Assembly: GCA_013298565.1 (NCBI GenBank)
Contig: JAAFIC010000002.1
Span: 1-64,000 of the forward strand
Origin: Alphaproteobacteria bacterium
GTDB lineage: Bacteria; Pseudomonadota; Alphaproteobacteria; Elsterales; Elsteraceae
Direction: 5' to 3'
Length of the DNA stretch: 64,000 nt
Positions 33,378-42,769 of the stretch are shown here, piece by piece; positions within the stretch are counted from its first letter, which is position 1, and the number at the start of each line of letters is the position of its first letter. The position numbers and the translations under genes are program-made. The notes under the pieces are model-generated. The model worked only from the letters and a program-made list of their open reading frames with translations. It searched no databases and was not told where the DNA came from.

Positions 33378-34331
33378 ATGAGCGATCGGCGAGGTAAGGC
33401 AGCGGCGGTGCCGACTGCGTCGCGTCGAACAATCGTGCAGGCTATTCGCTGTGAGGGCATTGGTCTTCATACGGGCAAGCCGGTTGCGATGACGCTGGTT
33501 CCGGCGGCCCCCGGCACGGGCATCGTGTTCCGCCGCACCGATGTTCCGGGCGATACGGGCGTGTTGCCCGCGCGCTGGGACCGGGTGACGCAAACAATGC
33601 ACGCAACGCTGCTGTCGAACGCGAATGGCGTGACCCTCTCAACCGTCGAACATGTTATGGCCGCATTGGCGGGCCTGGGGATCGACGATATTCTGGTCGC
33701 CGTCGATGGCCCAGAACTACCGATTATGGACGGATCGTCCGAACCTTTTGTGTTTCTGCTGGAAAGCGCGGGCCTGCGCGACAGTGAGCAGCCGCGCCGT
33801 TACCTGAAAATTCGCCGCACCGTCTCGATCACCGAAGGTCGCAAAACCGCGAGCCTGTCGCCCGCCGATCATTTTTCGGTGTCGGTCGAAATCGACTTCG
33901 GTGATACCGCCGTTGCCCGCCAAAGTGGGGCCGTGGTGGTCAATCCTACCAGCTTCAAAACCGAAATTAGCCGCGCGCGCACCTTCGGTTTCTTGGAAGA
34001 GGTTAATTACCTGCGCGCCAATGGCCTTGCGCTTGGCGGCTCGCTCGATAACGCCGTCGTCGTTTCCGGCCAAAGCGTGATGAACCCGGAAGGGCTACGC
34101 TTTGCCGACGAGTTCGTGCGCCACAAAATTTTGGATTGCATTGGTGATTTGTATCTAGCGGGTGGCCCTGTTTTGGGGGCTTTCCACGGCGTGCGCTCCG
34201 GCCATGCGCTGAACAATAAGCTCCTGCGGGCGGTATTCGCCGATCCGGCTAACTACGAGTGGGTCGAAGCCATCCCCGCCGTCGCCGTCGGTGCGCCGAT
34301 GGACCTGCCAGCGGTAGCAGCGCGGGCTTAA
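33378..34331 (+). CDS. lpxC: UDP-3-O-acyl-N-acetylglucosamine deacetylase
   Basis: RTIVQAIRCEGIGLHTGKPVAMTLVPA; TVEHVMAALAGLGIDD; HKILDCIGDLYLAG. Confidence 0.97.
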   Translation: MSDRRGKAAAVPTASRRTIVQAIRCEGIGLHTGKPVAMTLVPAAPGTGIVFRRTDVPGDTGVLPARWDRVTQTMHATLLSNANGVTLSTVEHVMAALAGLGIDDILVAVDGPELPIMDGSSEPFVFLLESAGLRDSEQPRRYLKIRRTVSITEGRKTASLSPADHFSVSVEIDFGDTAVARQSGAVVVNPTSFKTEISRARTFGFLEEVNYLRANGLALGGSLDNAVVVSGQSVMNPEGLRFADEFVRHKILDCIGDLYLAGGPVLGAFHGVRSGHALNNKLLRAVFADPANYEWVEAIPAVAVGAPMDLPAVAARA

Positions 34332-34334
34332 AGG

Positions 34335-34383
34335 CGGCTTTAGAGCCTCGTGCGTCAAACTATGACGCACGAGGCTCTAAAGC
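34335..34383 (+). terminator. 22-bp perfect inverted repeat, probable bidirectional terminator
   Basis: GGCTTTAGAGCCTCGTGCGTCA-aacta-TGACGCACGAGGCTCTAAAGCC between convergent lpxC and the hydratase gene. Confidence 0.85.
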
Positions 34384-34416
34384 CTTTATCATAGACGAAT
34401 GTGACTAAAAAACGCT

Positions 34417-36099
34417 CTAAACAGCATTGAGCCAGGGGATAGCCTTATTTTTGGCTTCGTCTTTGGCCTCGTCGTAGCCTGCGTCGGCATAGCGCATGAC
34501 GCCGAGAGATGTATCGTTGTTCAAACTGAGCGTGAGCCGTTGTGCCGCAGCTTCAGTTCCGTCCGCGATTAATGTTACGCCAGAGCTTGTCATGAAACCG
34601 GCGTAACCGCCGCCGCCGGAATGAACGACGACGAGATCGGCCATAGAAGCGCACAAGGTCATAGCGTTAATCAGCGGCCAATCGGCAATGGCGTCCGAGC
34701 CATCGCACATGTTTTCAGTCATGATATTAGGGTGAGCCATAGCCCCCGCATCAAGATGATCGCGCGAAAAGGCGATGGGGCCGCTCAATGTGCCATTTCG
34801 GACCATTTCGTTGACGGCCAGGGCCAATTCGGTGCGAACACCATGCCCAAGCCAAGCGATGCGTGAGGGCAAACCCTCGAAGGGAACGCGCTCGCGCGCA
34901 AGCCTTATCCAATTCGAGACAATTTGATTATCTGGAAAGCGCTGCAAGACGAAATCATCAATCTTGCAAATATCTTGCGGATCACCGGATAAAGCCATCC
35001 ACCGGAAGGGGCCAATCGCACGGCAAAAAAGTGGGCGCAGATAGGCTTCGGTAAAAATGGGAATATCGAAAGCTCGGCTAACCCCGCCCTCCAACGCATG
35101 AGTGCGGATAAGATTGCCATTGTCGAAGGCTATTGCTCCGCGCGCCTGCATTTCCAGAATGGCAGTGACATGCGCCACGATTGATCTACGCCCTTCAACC
35201 ATCAAGCGGGCAGGATCGGTCTGTCGCAACGCCTTGACGTCATCCAAGCTGAAGCCCGCAGGTACATAGCCATAGACGAGATCGTGGGCGGCAGTCTGAT
35301 CGGTTACGATATCGGGGGTTATCCCACGGGCTACAATTTCAGGATAGATTTCCGCCGCGTTGCCAATAACGGCAACAGAAACCGCCGCACGCGCGGCGCA
35401 CGCCGTTGCGATCAACGCCAAAGCATGATCAAGGTCGTCGGCTATATGATCTAGGAAACCGATTTCTTTACGCATTGCTGCGCGGTCGGGGTCAACTTCG
35501 ACGGTAAGAATGGCCGCATTCGCCATTGTCCCTGCCAACGGTTGTGCGCCGCCCATTCCGCCCAGACCAGCCGTCAGAATAAAACGGCCTCGTAAATCGC
35601 TATCGAAATAACGCTCGGCAATACGCATGAAAATTTCATACGTTCCCTGAATAACACCTTGGCTGCCAATATATTGCCAAGCCCCTGCCGTAAGCCCTCC
35701 CCAGCAAATAAGCCCTTTCTTTTCAAGCTCATAGAAATTTTCAGCCGTTGCCCATCGCCCCACTAAATTGCAATTGGCCATAATAACCAACGGCGCGTTC
35801 ACATGGGTTTTTAGCAGCCCGATGGGCTTGCCGGATTGGATGATGAGGGTCTGATCTTCCTCCATCGTTTTCAGGGTTTCGACGATCACCCGATGCGCCG
35901 CCCAATTCCGCGCGGCTTTGCCGAGGGCGGCATAGACGATCAGCGCATCAGGGTTTTCACCGACGGACAACACATTCTCAAGCAAGCGCAGCAGCGCTTC
36001 CTGCCGCCAGCCTTTGCAGCGCACTTCATCTCCGCCGGGAATCGGAAAGCCTGCGTGGCGCGGTAAAGCGGGTTGATACAGGGTCGCTTCGTTCATCAT
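34417..36099 (-). CDS. Urocanate hydratase homologue, predicted thiourocanate hydratase
   Basis: Urocanase motifs (ILTAGLGGMGGAQPLAGTM, SGGGGYAGFMTSSGVTLIADGTEAAAQRL); assignment to the thio-substrate from gene context. Confidence 0.8.
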   Translation of the reverse strand: MMNEATLYQPALPRHAGFPIPGGDEVRCKGWRQEALLRLLENVLSVGENPDALIVYAALGKAARNWAAHRVIVETLKTMEEDQTLIIQSGKPIGLLKTHVNAPLVIMANCNLVGRWATAENFYELEKKGLICWGGLTAGAWQYIGSQGVIQGTYEIFMRIAERYFDSDLRGRFILTAGLGGMGGAQPLAGTMANAAILTVEVDPDRAAMRKEIGFLDHIADDLDHALALIATACAARAAVSVAVIGNAAEIYPEIVARGITPDIVTDQTAAHDLVYGYVPAGFSLDDVKALRQTDPARLMVEGRRSIVAHVTAILEMQARGAIAFDNGNLIRTHALEGGVSRAFDIPIFTEAYLRPLFCRAIGPFRWMALSGDPQDICKIDDFVLQRFPDNQIVSNWIRLARERVPFEGLPSRIAWLGHGVRTELALAVNEMVRNGTLSGPIAFSRDHLDAGAMAHPNIMTENMCDGSDAIADWPLINAMTLCASMADLVVVHSGGGGYAGFMTSSGVTLIADGTEAAAQRLTLSLNNDTSLGVMRYADAGYDEAKDEAKNKAIPWLNAV

Positions 36100-37191
36100 T
36101 TAGGCTTTCGGCAGAAACGGGGTGATTGCCAAGTTCATGGCTTTTTCGACCGGCGGGTACACGCTAGGGTCCAGCACGCCTGCTGAAAGTGGCAAGCGGC
36201 TATGGGGAACGTGCAAAACTTTAATCGCCATGCCGACGTGTAACTGCCCAACGCTTAACGGCTCGCCTTGTTCATCGAGAGTGGTAATAACATCCGGGAA
36301 GGTGGCAAGCCGCTGCCCGTCGTTATCCTCCACGGCCATATACTCATTCATAACGTGCAGTTTTCGGGCGGTATGGCCGCTGCCGATAAAAATAGTACCA
36401 ATATCAAAGGCTTCTTTTGTGTAAACGACATCAATCGCGGTGATTTGACCTTCGACGAGAATATACCCCTCGGTCGTTGTGCAAATGGCATCAATGACCG
36501 CACTTACGCCTTTAGGTTCGGCTTTTACAATAGCCTCTCCCAGAGCCAAAGCGCGCGAAATTCCCCCCAGCGCGGCGTGGGTTTTGACGTAGGAGGCGCG
36601 CACCGGATTGCGGCACGAGGCAATAAATCCACCCGACATATCGGAAGCCGTCCGCAAAATCGGCGAAACTTTTGCCGTCGCGCCGCGTACAACCAACTCG
36701 ATATAGCGGTTTTCGGCACGGTTTCCGCCAACAGCGGTTTGAATCATTGGCTCTGGCGATCCGGCTAGCCCGATTGATCCCATATCGCCCGTCGGATGGG
36801 CGCGGATATCGCCGACAGCATCCAGAACCTTGGTGCCTAAAACTGCCGACGGTAGCCAACCGTTCAAAGTAGAAGAGCGGCCATTTTGGCCAACCATGAG
36901 GGCAGCCAAAGGCTCGCCAAGCGCCTCTTGCAGTAACGAAGTCGCTTTTACGTAGTCAACTCCCTGCATTTCCCAAGCGGTTGTGCCAGCGGGGGCACCA
37001 ATTGCGGCGGCTGTTGCAACCCAATCTTCCGGCGCAAGCTCGTCAATACTCACTAATTCCGGTGCGCCGATGGTAACGGCGGCGGTTCCCAGCATCCGGC
37101 CATGGTCCGCCCATCCGCCCCCTCCGGCAGCGTAGATGGAGCCGCCCCGAACGGCGAATTCCACATCCTGAAGCGTCAGGCGTCTTTTCAT
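36100..37191 (-). CDS. DUF917 protein, predicted thiohydantoin (5-oxo-2-thioxoimidazolidinyl propionate) desulfhydrase
   Basis: DUF917 pattern (AAGGGGWADHGRML; VGGNRAENRYIELVVRGATAKV); function from gene context. Confidence 0.72.
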   Translation of the reverse strand: MKRRLTLQDVEFAVRGGSIYAAGGGGWADHGRMLGTAAVTIGAPELVSIDELAPEDWVATAAAIGAPAGTTAWEMQGVDYVKATSLLQEALGEPLAALMVGQNGRSSTLNGWLPSAVLGTKVLDAVGDIRAHPTGDMGSIGLAGSPEPMIQTAVGGNRAENRYIELVVRGATAKVSPILRTASDMSGGFIASCRNPVRASYVKTHAALGGISRALALGEAIVKAEPKGVSAVIDAICTTTEGYILVEGQITAIDVVYTKEAFDIGTIFIGSGHTARKLHVMNEYMAVEDNDGQRLATFPDVITTLDEQGEPLSVGQLHVGMAIKVLHVPHSRLPLSAGVLDPSVYPPVEKAMNLAITPFLPKA

Positions 37192-37202
37192 GGCAATCTC
37201 AC

Positions 37203-38474
37203 TTATTCGCTGGGGGTCGTTTGCGCTAAGCGCCGGTCGGCCCGCAGGAGAGTTTCAAAGAGAACATCGGTGCCTTTGGCGACGGCATCGCGGTCGGCCC
37301 ACTCTTCCGGGCAATGACTACGCCCCCCCAAGCACGGCACAAAAATCATTGCCGACGGGGCAATATGGGCGAACCAAGCCATATCGTGCCCCGCGCCCGA
37401 GGCCAAATCCCGCTGCTTCAATCCGAGTTCGTCGGCAGCGTGACGAAAGTCGGCCATAAGCTGTGGATCGCTGGGGGCGGGCGGATTGTCTGAGACGGGC
37501 TTTAGAACCGCCGTTACGCCGACATGGTGTGTGGCAATTGCCGCGACATCGCCCTCAAGGGCCGCAAGAAACGCTGTGAGATCGGCCCGTACTTCTGAGC
37601 GAATATCCAGCAGTAAAGACATGAACTGCGGCACAACATTGGCCGCATTGGGGATAACCCGCGCTTCCCCAACGGTTGCCACAAAATGCCCGAGGCCGCG
37701 TGCCGATTGGCTCTCGGCCCGACGCCGAACCGCTAAAACTAGCTCCGCGCCGGCAACCAGCGCATCCGCGCGCGAAGCCATAGGCGTCGTTCCGGCATGA
37801 TCGGGGCGGCCCGTGACTTCGATCAACACGCGGGTAACGCCTGAAATTGCCGTCACCACGCCAATTTCTAACGTCTCATCTTCCAGTACCGGGCCTTGCT
37901 CGATATGGAGTTCTAGGAAAGCCGCAATGTTGGTTCGTTTAGCATCGGTCAGTCGTGTGCTATCCCCGCCCATACGGTCGATACCCGCCTGTAGGGTTTC
38001 ACCCGTATCGTTGGTTCGCGCGAGCATAGCATCGGTGAGCGTGCCAGCCACGGCACGGCTGCCCACGCAGGATAACCCGTAGGGGCTAACCTCTTCGGCC
38101 AAGCAATCGTAAATCTCAAGCGCATGGTCCAGTTCAATCGCCCGTTCTTGCAGAACACGGGCTACTTCTAACCCGGCGGCAACGCCCAGAATGCCATCGA
38201 AACGCCCGCCCTCCGGCACTGTATCGCTGTGCGAGCCAATAACGAGTGTGCCCAAACCGGTACGGCGGCCTTCTTTGCGGCCAATCAAGTTCCCTGCGGT
38301 ATCAAGCCGTACCGTTAGCCCCGCCGCGCGCATTCGGTTGGCGATAAGATCGCGCCCGGTGAGATAGAGGGCGGAAAAGGCACGCCGCGTCCACGGGCGA
38401 CCCGGCTCGGTAATATCCGCTAAATCCATCAGGTCGGCCCAAAGCCGATCAGCATTGATCGGGCGATTATCCAT
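37203..38474 (-). CDS. M20 family hydantoinase/carbamoylase, predicted N-carbamoyl-L-glutamate hydrolase
   Basis: VIGSHSDTVPEGGRFDGILGV; LELHIEQGPVLEDE; GRPDHAGTTPM. Confidence 0.82.
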   Translation of the reverse strand: MDNRPINADRLWADLMDLADITEPGRPWTRRAFSALYLTGRDLIANRMRAAGLTVRLDTAGNLIGRKEGRRTGLGTLVIGSHSDTVPEGGRFDGILGVAAGLEVARVLQERAIELDHALEIYDCLAEEVSPYGLSCVGSRAVAGTLTDAMLARTNDTGETLQAGIDRMGGDSTRLTDAKRTNIAAFLELHIEQGPVLEDETLEIGVVTAISGVTRVLIEVTGRPDHAGTTPMASRADALVAGAELVLAVRRRAESQSARGLGHFVATVGEARVIPNAANVVPQFMSLLLDIRSEVRADLTAFLAALEGDVAAIATHHVGVTAVLKPVSDNPPAPSDPQLMADFRHAADELGLKQRDLASGAGHDMAWFAHIAPSAMIFVPCLGGRSHCPEEWADRDAVAKGTDVLFETLLRADRRLAQTTPSE

Positions 38475-39852
38475 GAATCGGGGCCTCCAGGCCAAGAGTG
38501 CGAAGCGGACGAATAAATTGCCCTGCGCCCGGCTTCGCTAAAACGCGCTGGCCATCGAAAATGGGCTGCCCCCGGTTCCAAGCCCCTGCCACTGTCCAGG
38601 GTAGCTTTAGCCCGTTATACGGACTCCAGCCGACAATCGTGTGCCCGCTGGCGGCGGCATCATAGGTTTTTGCATCCGGCAGCAGCACGCAAATATCGGC
38701 ATCGCGCCCGATCTTGAACGCCCCCTTGCGATCTGACAGGCGAAAATGCCGTGCGGGATTTTCGCTTAACAGCCGTGCGGCCATTGTTAAGGGAATCCCC
38801 CGCTCAACCAGCCCCTTAACCAGAAGCGGTACAAGCACTTCAAGCCCTGGCACCCCGGAACTGTTGGTGAGCATATCTGGGCGGGTTTTGCGGTCTTCCG
38901 ACCAGGCCACATGGTCGGTTGAGACCATTGTCACTTTGCCTTGCGCCAACCGCTGCCAAAGGGCTTCCACTTCGGCACGTGGCCGAATTGGCGGATTGAT
39001 TTTGGCTTTACCGCCCAGGCGGGCAACATCGTTTTCCTCATCAAGCGTTAGGTAATGAATGCAGCATTCGATGGTTGCGGCATACCCTTGCGCCCTATAG
39101 GCGGCGGCCATGTCGTAGCCCCGCGCCAAGGAGCAGTGAACAATATGTGCCGCGCACGCCGTGAGCGCGCCAATTTCATACACTTCCGCCGTTGCCAGAA
39201 CTTCGGTGAGGGGCGGACGCGATAGGCCATGCGCGCGCCAATCGGTAATGCCGTGCGCTTTTACCTGCGCGATATAGGCCTCTACGGTTTCATGATTTTC
39301 GTTGTGAACACCGGCGCTTAAGCCGAAAGGGGCAATCGCTGCGAAACATTCCGCCATCAATTTTGGCGGGATGCGGGGGAAGCGTTTGGGGTCGGTCCCA
39401 AAAGTAGAGAATTTGAATGCAGCAACCCCCGCGTCAACCATTTCGGCGATGCGTGAGGCACCTTCGGTTGGGTCGATTGTGCCGTAAAGCGCAAAATCAA
39501 CCCGCGCAGTCTGGCCTGCCGCTGCTGCTTTACTCTGCACAGCCTGCGCCGAAGCAATGAGTAACCCCTCATCATAGGGCATATCGACAATCGTCGTCAC
39601 CCCGCCCGCCGCAGCGGCATTGGTGGACCAAGCGAACCCTTCTTGGTCCTTTTGGCTTAGGGTGTGGGTTTGCGCGTCGATTGCACCGGGCATAATCAAT
39701 GCGCCTGGCAAAACATGGCGCGTGCGGGCTGCCGGTGCCTCGCCCTGTCCGATCAGGGCGATTGTCTCCCCGCGAACGGCAACGAAACCGTTTGGAATCA
39801 AGCGTTCTGGCGTAACAACCGTGCCCGATAAAACGAGATCGAAATCACTCAT
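38467..39852 (-). CDS. Dihydropyrimidinase/allantoinase-like amidohydrolase, predicted hydantoin-5-propionate hydrolase
   Basis: VLPGALIMPGAIDAQTHTLSQ; GVTTIVDMPYD; VSTDHVAWSED. Confidence 0.82.
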   Translation of the reverse strand: MSDFDLVLSGTVVTPERLIPNGFVAVRGETIALIGQGEAPAARTRHVLPGALIMPGAIDAQTHTLSQKDQEGFAWSTNAAAAGGVTTIVDMPYDEGLLIASAQAVQSKAAAAGQTARVDFALYGTIDPTEGASRIAEMVDAGVAAFKFSTFGTDPKRFPRIPPKLMAECFAAIAPFGLSAGVHNENHETVEAYIAQVKAHGITDWRAHGLSRPPLTEVLATAEVYEIGALTACAAHIVHCSLARGYDMAAAYRAQGYAATIECCIHYLTLDEENDVARLGGKAKINPPIRPRAEVEALWQRLAQGKVTMVSTDHVAWSEDRKTRPDMLTNSSGVPGLEVLVPLLVKGLVERGIPLTMAARLLSENPARHFRLSDRKGAFKIGRDADICVLLPDAKTYDAAASGHTIVGWSPYNGLKLPWTVAGAWNRGQPIFDGQRVLAKPGAGQFIRPLRTLGLEAPIHG

Positions 39853-39857
39853 GTGTT

Positions 39858-40610
39858 TTAGTCTCCAGAACCGGTTAAACCTAAGCGGCGTTTCAGGAAA
39901 TTTTCAAAATAGCCCATCAAATCGTAAAACAAGACCGCCATTAAACCAACTATCAGGCCGCCATGTAAAATGAATGCCATATTATCGGATAGAAGACCTG
40001 CAATAATTACTTCGCCCAATCCTTTGGCTGCAACGGTCGATCCGATTGTTGCTGTGCCGATATTGATAACCATAGCAATTTTAATACCCTCAACAATCAG
40101 CGGCAGGGCGAGGGGTAAATCGACTTTTCGCAAGCGCTGTCCAGCCGTCATGCCCATGCCATCAGCCGCTTCGGTGATCTGTTCCGGCACGCGCTGCAAA
40201 CCGGCTACGGAGTTTTCAAAAATCGGCAGCAACCCATAGAGGAAGAGGGCGATGAGGGTTGGTGCAACGCCGAAACCTACCGCCGGTACGGCCAGTGCTA
40301 GAACGGCAACCGGCGGAAAAGTCTGGCCCGTATTTGTCAGAACGCGCGACAGCGGCAGAAACTCCGCTCCGCTTGGACGGGTTACAAAAATTGCAGCCGC
40401 AATGGCGACGATCGCCCCGGCACTGGTTGCAATCAACACGAGGCCAAGATGGGAGACCGTCAGCCAGAGCAGACTGTCGTAGGGATAAATCGGTGGCGCA
40501 TCAGGCCGATTGAGCCACCGAAACAGCCCGATAAAGAGTTCCGGCGCTAAGATAAGAACCCCGAGACAGCCCGCTAAAACGGCTCGGAACAACAGCGCGC
40601 CGCCCTTCAT
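39858..40610 (-). CDS. ABC transporter permease, quaternary-amine (YehW/OpuC) type
   Basis: BPD-transp permease; EQITEAADGMGMTAGQRLRKVDLPLALPLIVEGIKIAM. Confidence 0.88.
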   Translation of the reverse strand: MKGGALLFRAVLAGCLGVLILAPELFIGLFRWLNRPDAPPIYPYDSLLWLTVSHLGLVLIATSAGAIVAIAAAIFVTRPSGAEFLPLSRVLTNTGQTFPPVAVLALAVPAVGFGVAPTLIALFLYGLLPIFENSVAGLQRVPEQITEAADGMGMTAGQRLRKVDLPLALPLIVEGIKIAMVINIGTATIGSTVAAKGLGEVIIAGLLSDNMAFILHGGLIVGLMAVLFYDLMGYFENFLKRRLGLTGSGD

Positions 40611-41545
40611 GGCCGTCGGCCTTGGGCGAGTAATGCGTCGAGCGTGATTTGGCCTAACTGGCGTCCGTCCGAATCAACAACGGACGCTACTTTAAGCCCG
40701 CGCCAAACAAACTCTGCCAAAGCATCGCGCAGGCTTAAGGTTGCTGGTAGCGTTTCCGCCCCGATAGTATCCCCAGGCACAGCAAAGTCGGCCAGTTGTT
40801 TCAACGACATGAGCTTGAGAGACCGATCTAGGGTTCCGGTTAATTGGCTCGTAAACGGGTCTTTTGGCTCAGTCAGAATGGTGGTCGGGCTGCCAAAATC
40901 GACCAGTTTTCCCTGCTTCATAACGGCAATGCGATGACCGAGGTGAAACGCCTCGTCCATATCGTGCGTCACCAACACAATTGATGTGCCGAACCGACGT
41001 TGAATATCGAGAAGATCATCTTGCGCCTTGGCGCGAATAACAGGATCGAGCGCGCCAAACGGTTCATCCATCAGCAAAAGTTCTGGCTCTGCGGCCAAGG
41101 CTCGGGCCACGCCAACCCGTTGTTGCTGCCCGCCCGACAGTTGATGGGGGTATTTATGAGCAAAGGTTTCTGGGGGTAAGTGAAACAGCGTTAGCAATTC
41201 TTCTACACGACCAGCAATGCGCGCCTTGGGCCACCCGAGCAAGTTCGGAACAGTGGCGATATTATCGGCAACCGTGTAATGCGGAAAAAGCCCATGCCCT
41301 TGAATAGCGTACCCGATGCGACGACGGAGTTCGGTTGCCGGTAAACTGGCTGTATCCAGCCCATTAATCAATATCCGCCCCGATGTTGGTGGGATCAGGC
41401 GATTGATCATGCGGAGCAAGGTAGATTTACCCGACCCTGACGTGCCGACAATGACAGTAATACTATTAGGCTCCAGTGACATCGACACATGATCGACCGC
41501 CACCATAGTCCCATAGATTTTTGAAACGTCTTCGATTGTAATCAT
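40607..41545 (-). CDS. ABC transporter ATP-binding protein, betaine (YehX/OpuCA) type
   Basis: VGTSGSGKSTLLRMINRLI Walker A; LSGGQQQRVGVARAL; C-terminal CBS-like segment. Confidence 0.92.
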   Translation of the reverse strand: MITIEDVSKIYGTMVAVDHVSMSLEPNSITVIVGTSGSGKSTLLRMINRLIPPTSGRILINGLDTASLPATELRRRIGYAIQGHGLFPHYTVADNIATVPNLLGWPKARIAGRVEELLTLFHLPPETFAHKYPHQLSGGQQQRVGVARALAAEPELLLMDEPFGALDPVIRAKAQDDLLDIQRRFGTSIVLVTHDMDEAFHLGHRIAVMKQGKLVDFGSPTTILTEPKDPFTSQLTGTLDRSLKLMSLKQLADFAVPGDTIGAETLPATLSLRDALAEFVWRGLKVASVVDSDGRQLGQITLDALLAQGRRP

Positions 41546-42696
41546 GGTGCGGATGACCTCGTAATATCGACGATAGCGTCGAGTAACACGGCGGCGGTAA
41601 AGGCAAGAACAACCGTTGGAATAGCACCGAGGAGCACAAGATCAGTCGCGGTTTGATTGATGCCTTGGAAAACAAAGGCACCAAAGCCGCCGCCACCAAT
41701 CAAGCCTGCAATCGTCACCATACCGATGCTTTGCACAAGTACGATCCGAATGCCGGTTAAAATTACGGGCAATGCTAACGGTAAATCGACCTTAAATAAA
41801 ACCTGGCGCGCGCTAAGGCCCATGCCAAAAGCCGCATCGCGCACAGTGGGAGTTACGCCCTCAAGCCCAACCACTGTATTGGCGACAACTGGCAATAGCG
41901 CATACAGAACGAGTGCGATCAGCGCCGGTGTTGCCCCAATTCCTCGAATTCCAAGTTCAGCGGCCAACGGCACATGAGTTGCCAGATAGGTGAGGGGCAG
42001 CATCAGCAACCCGAACAGCGCAATGCTGGGAATAGTTTGAATAAGACTTAAAGTCTGCAAAACCGCTGCCCGAACGCGCGGAACGAGCGCGCAAAAAACG
42101 CCTAACGGCAGCCCCAAAACCAACGCAATTGCAAGCGACCCAAGGGATAATCGAACATGCTGAGCCGCTTCCCGCCAGAATTGGTCCGAGCGCCCGGCAA
42201 ACTCCCGCATGACCGACAAATCATTCAGCCAACCGCTGGCAAAGAAGGCAATGAAACACACCGAAAACCCGCCAAAAACCATCAATCGGCGCGCAATCGT
42301 TAGTTTAACGCGCACTAAGGCATCCGCCATCATCAAGAGGGCGAAGGTTAAAAGCACCCAAAAACTTCCGCCAATAGAAACGCGCGCCGCCGGGCTACCC
42401 TGCACAAGCTGAGTGGCAATCATCCCAAGAGTCAGGGGCAGGCTCAGAATTAATAGGCTTGCAGCAGCAAACCGAAATCGGGGCGCTATCTTAAATGTTG
42501 CCGCACTGGCCGCTATGAGCAGCACAATAAGTAAAGCCAAGCCGGGTCCAGACTCGAGGAACCACGCAAGCGAGCGGTTCTGCCCTGCCGCAATACGATT
42601 AGCTTTGTGAACAACGAGCGGCATCCAAAAGATTGCGCCCGCGCCTAGGACGGTTAGAGCCGTTCCCAGCCGATCAATTCGGTTTGAAAAGACCAC
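41542..42696 (-). CDS. ABC transporter permease, long N-terminal extension (YehY-like)
   Basis: 384 aa; VTPTVRDAAFGMGLSARQVLFKVDLPLALPVILTGIRIVLVQSIG. Confidence 0.88.
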   Translation of the reverse strand: MVFSNRIDRLGTALTVLGAGAIFWMPLVVHKANRIAAGQNRSLAWFLESGPGLALLIVLLIAASAATFKIAPRFRFAAASLLILSLPLTLGMIATQLVQGSPAARVSIGGSFWVLLTFALLMMADALVRVKLTIARRLMVFGGFSVCFIAFFASGWLNDLSVMREFAGRSDQFWREAAQHVRLSLGSLAIALVLGLPLGVFCALVPRVRAAVLQTLSLIQTIPSIALFGLLMLPLTYLATHVPLAAELGIRGIGATPALIALVLYALLPVVANTVVGLEGVTPTVRDAAFGMGLSARQVLFKVDLPLALPVILTGIRIVLVQSIGMVTIAGLIGGGGFGAFVFQGINQTATDLVLLGAIPTVVLAFTAAVLLDAIVDITRSSAP

Positions 42697-42769
42697 AGGC
42701 GATACCTTCCAAAATGGGAGTAAGTGACCTTACTCCCCGTTGATAGGGTAGGGTTATTGGGCGATAAGG

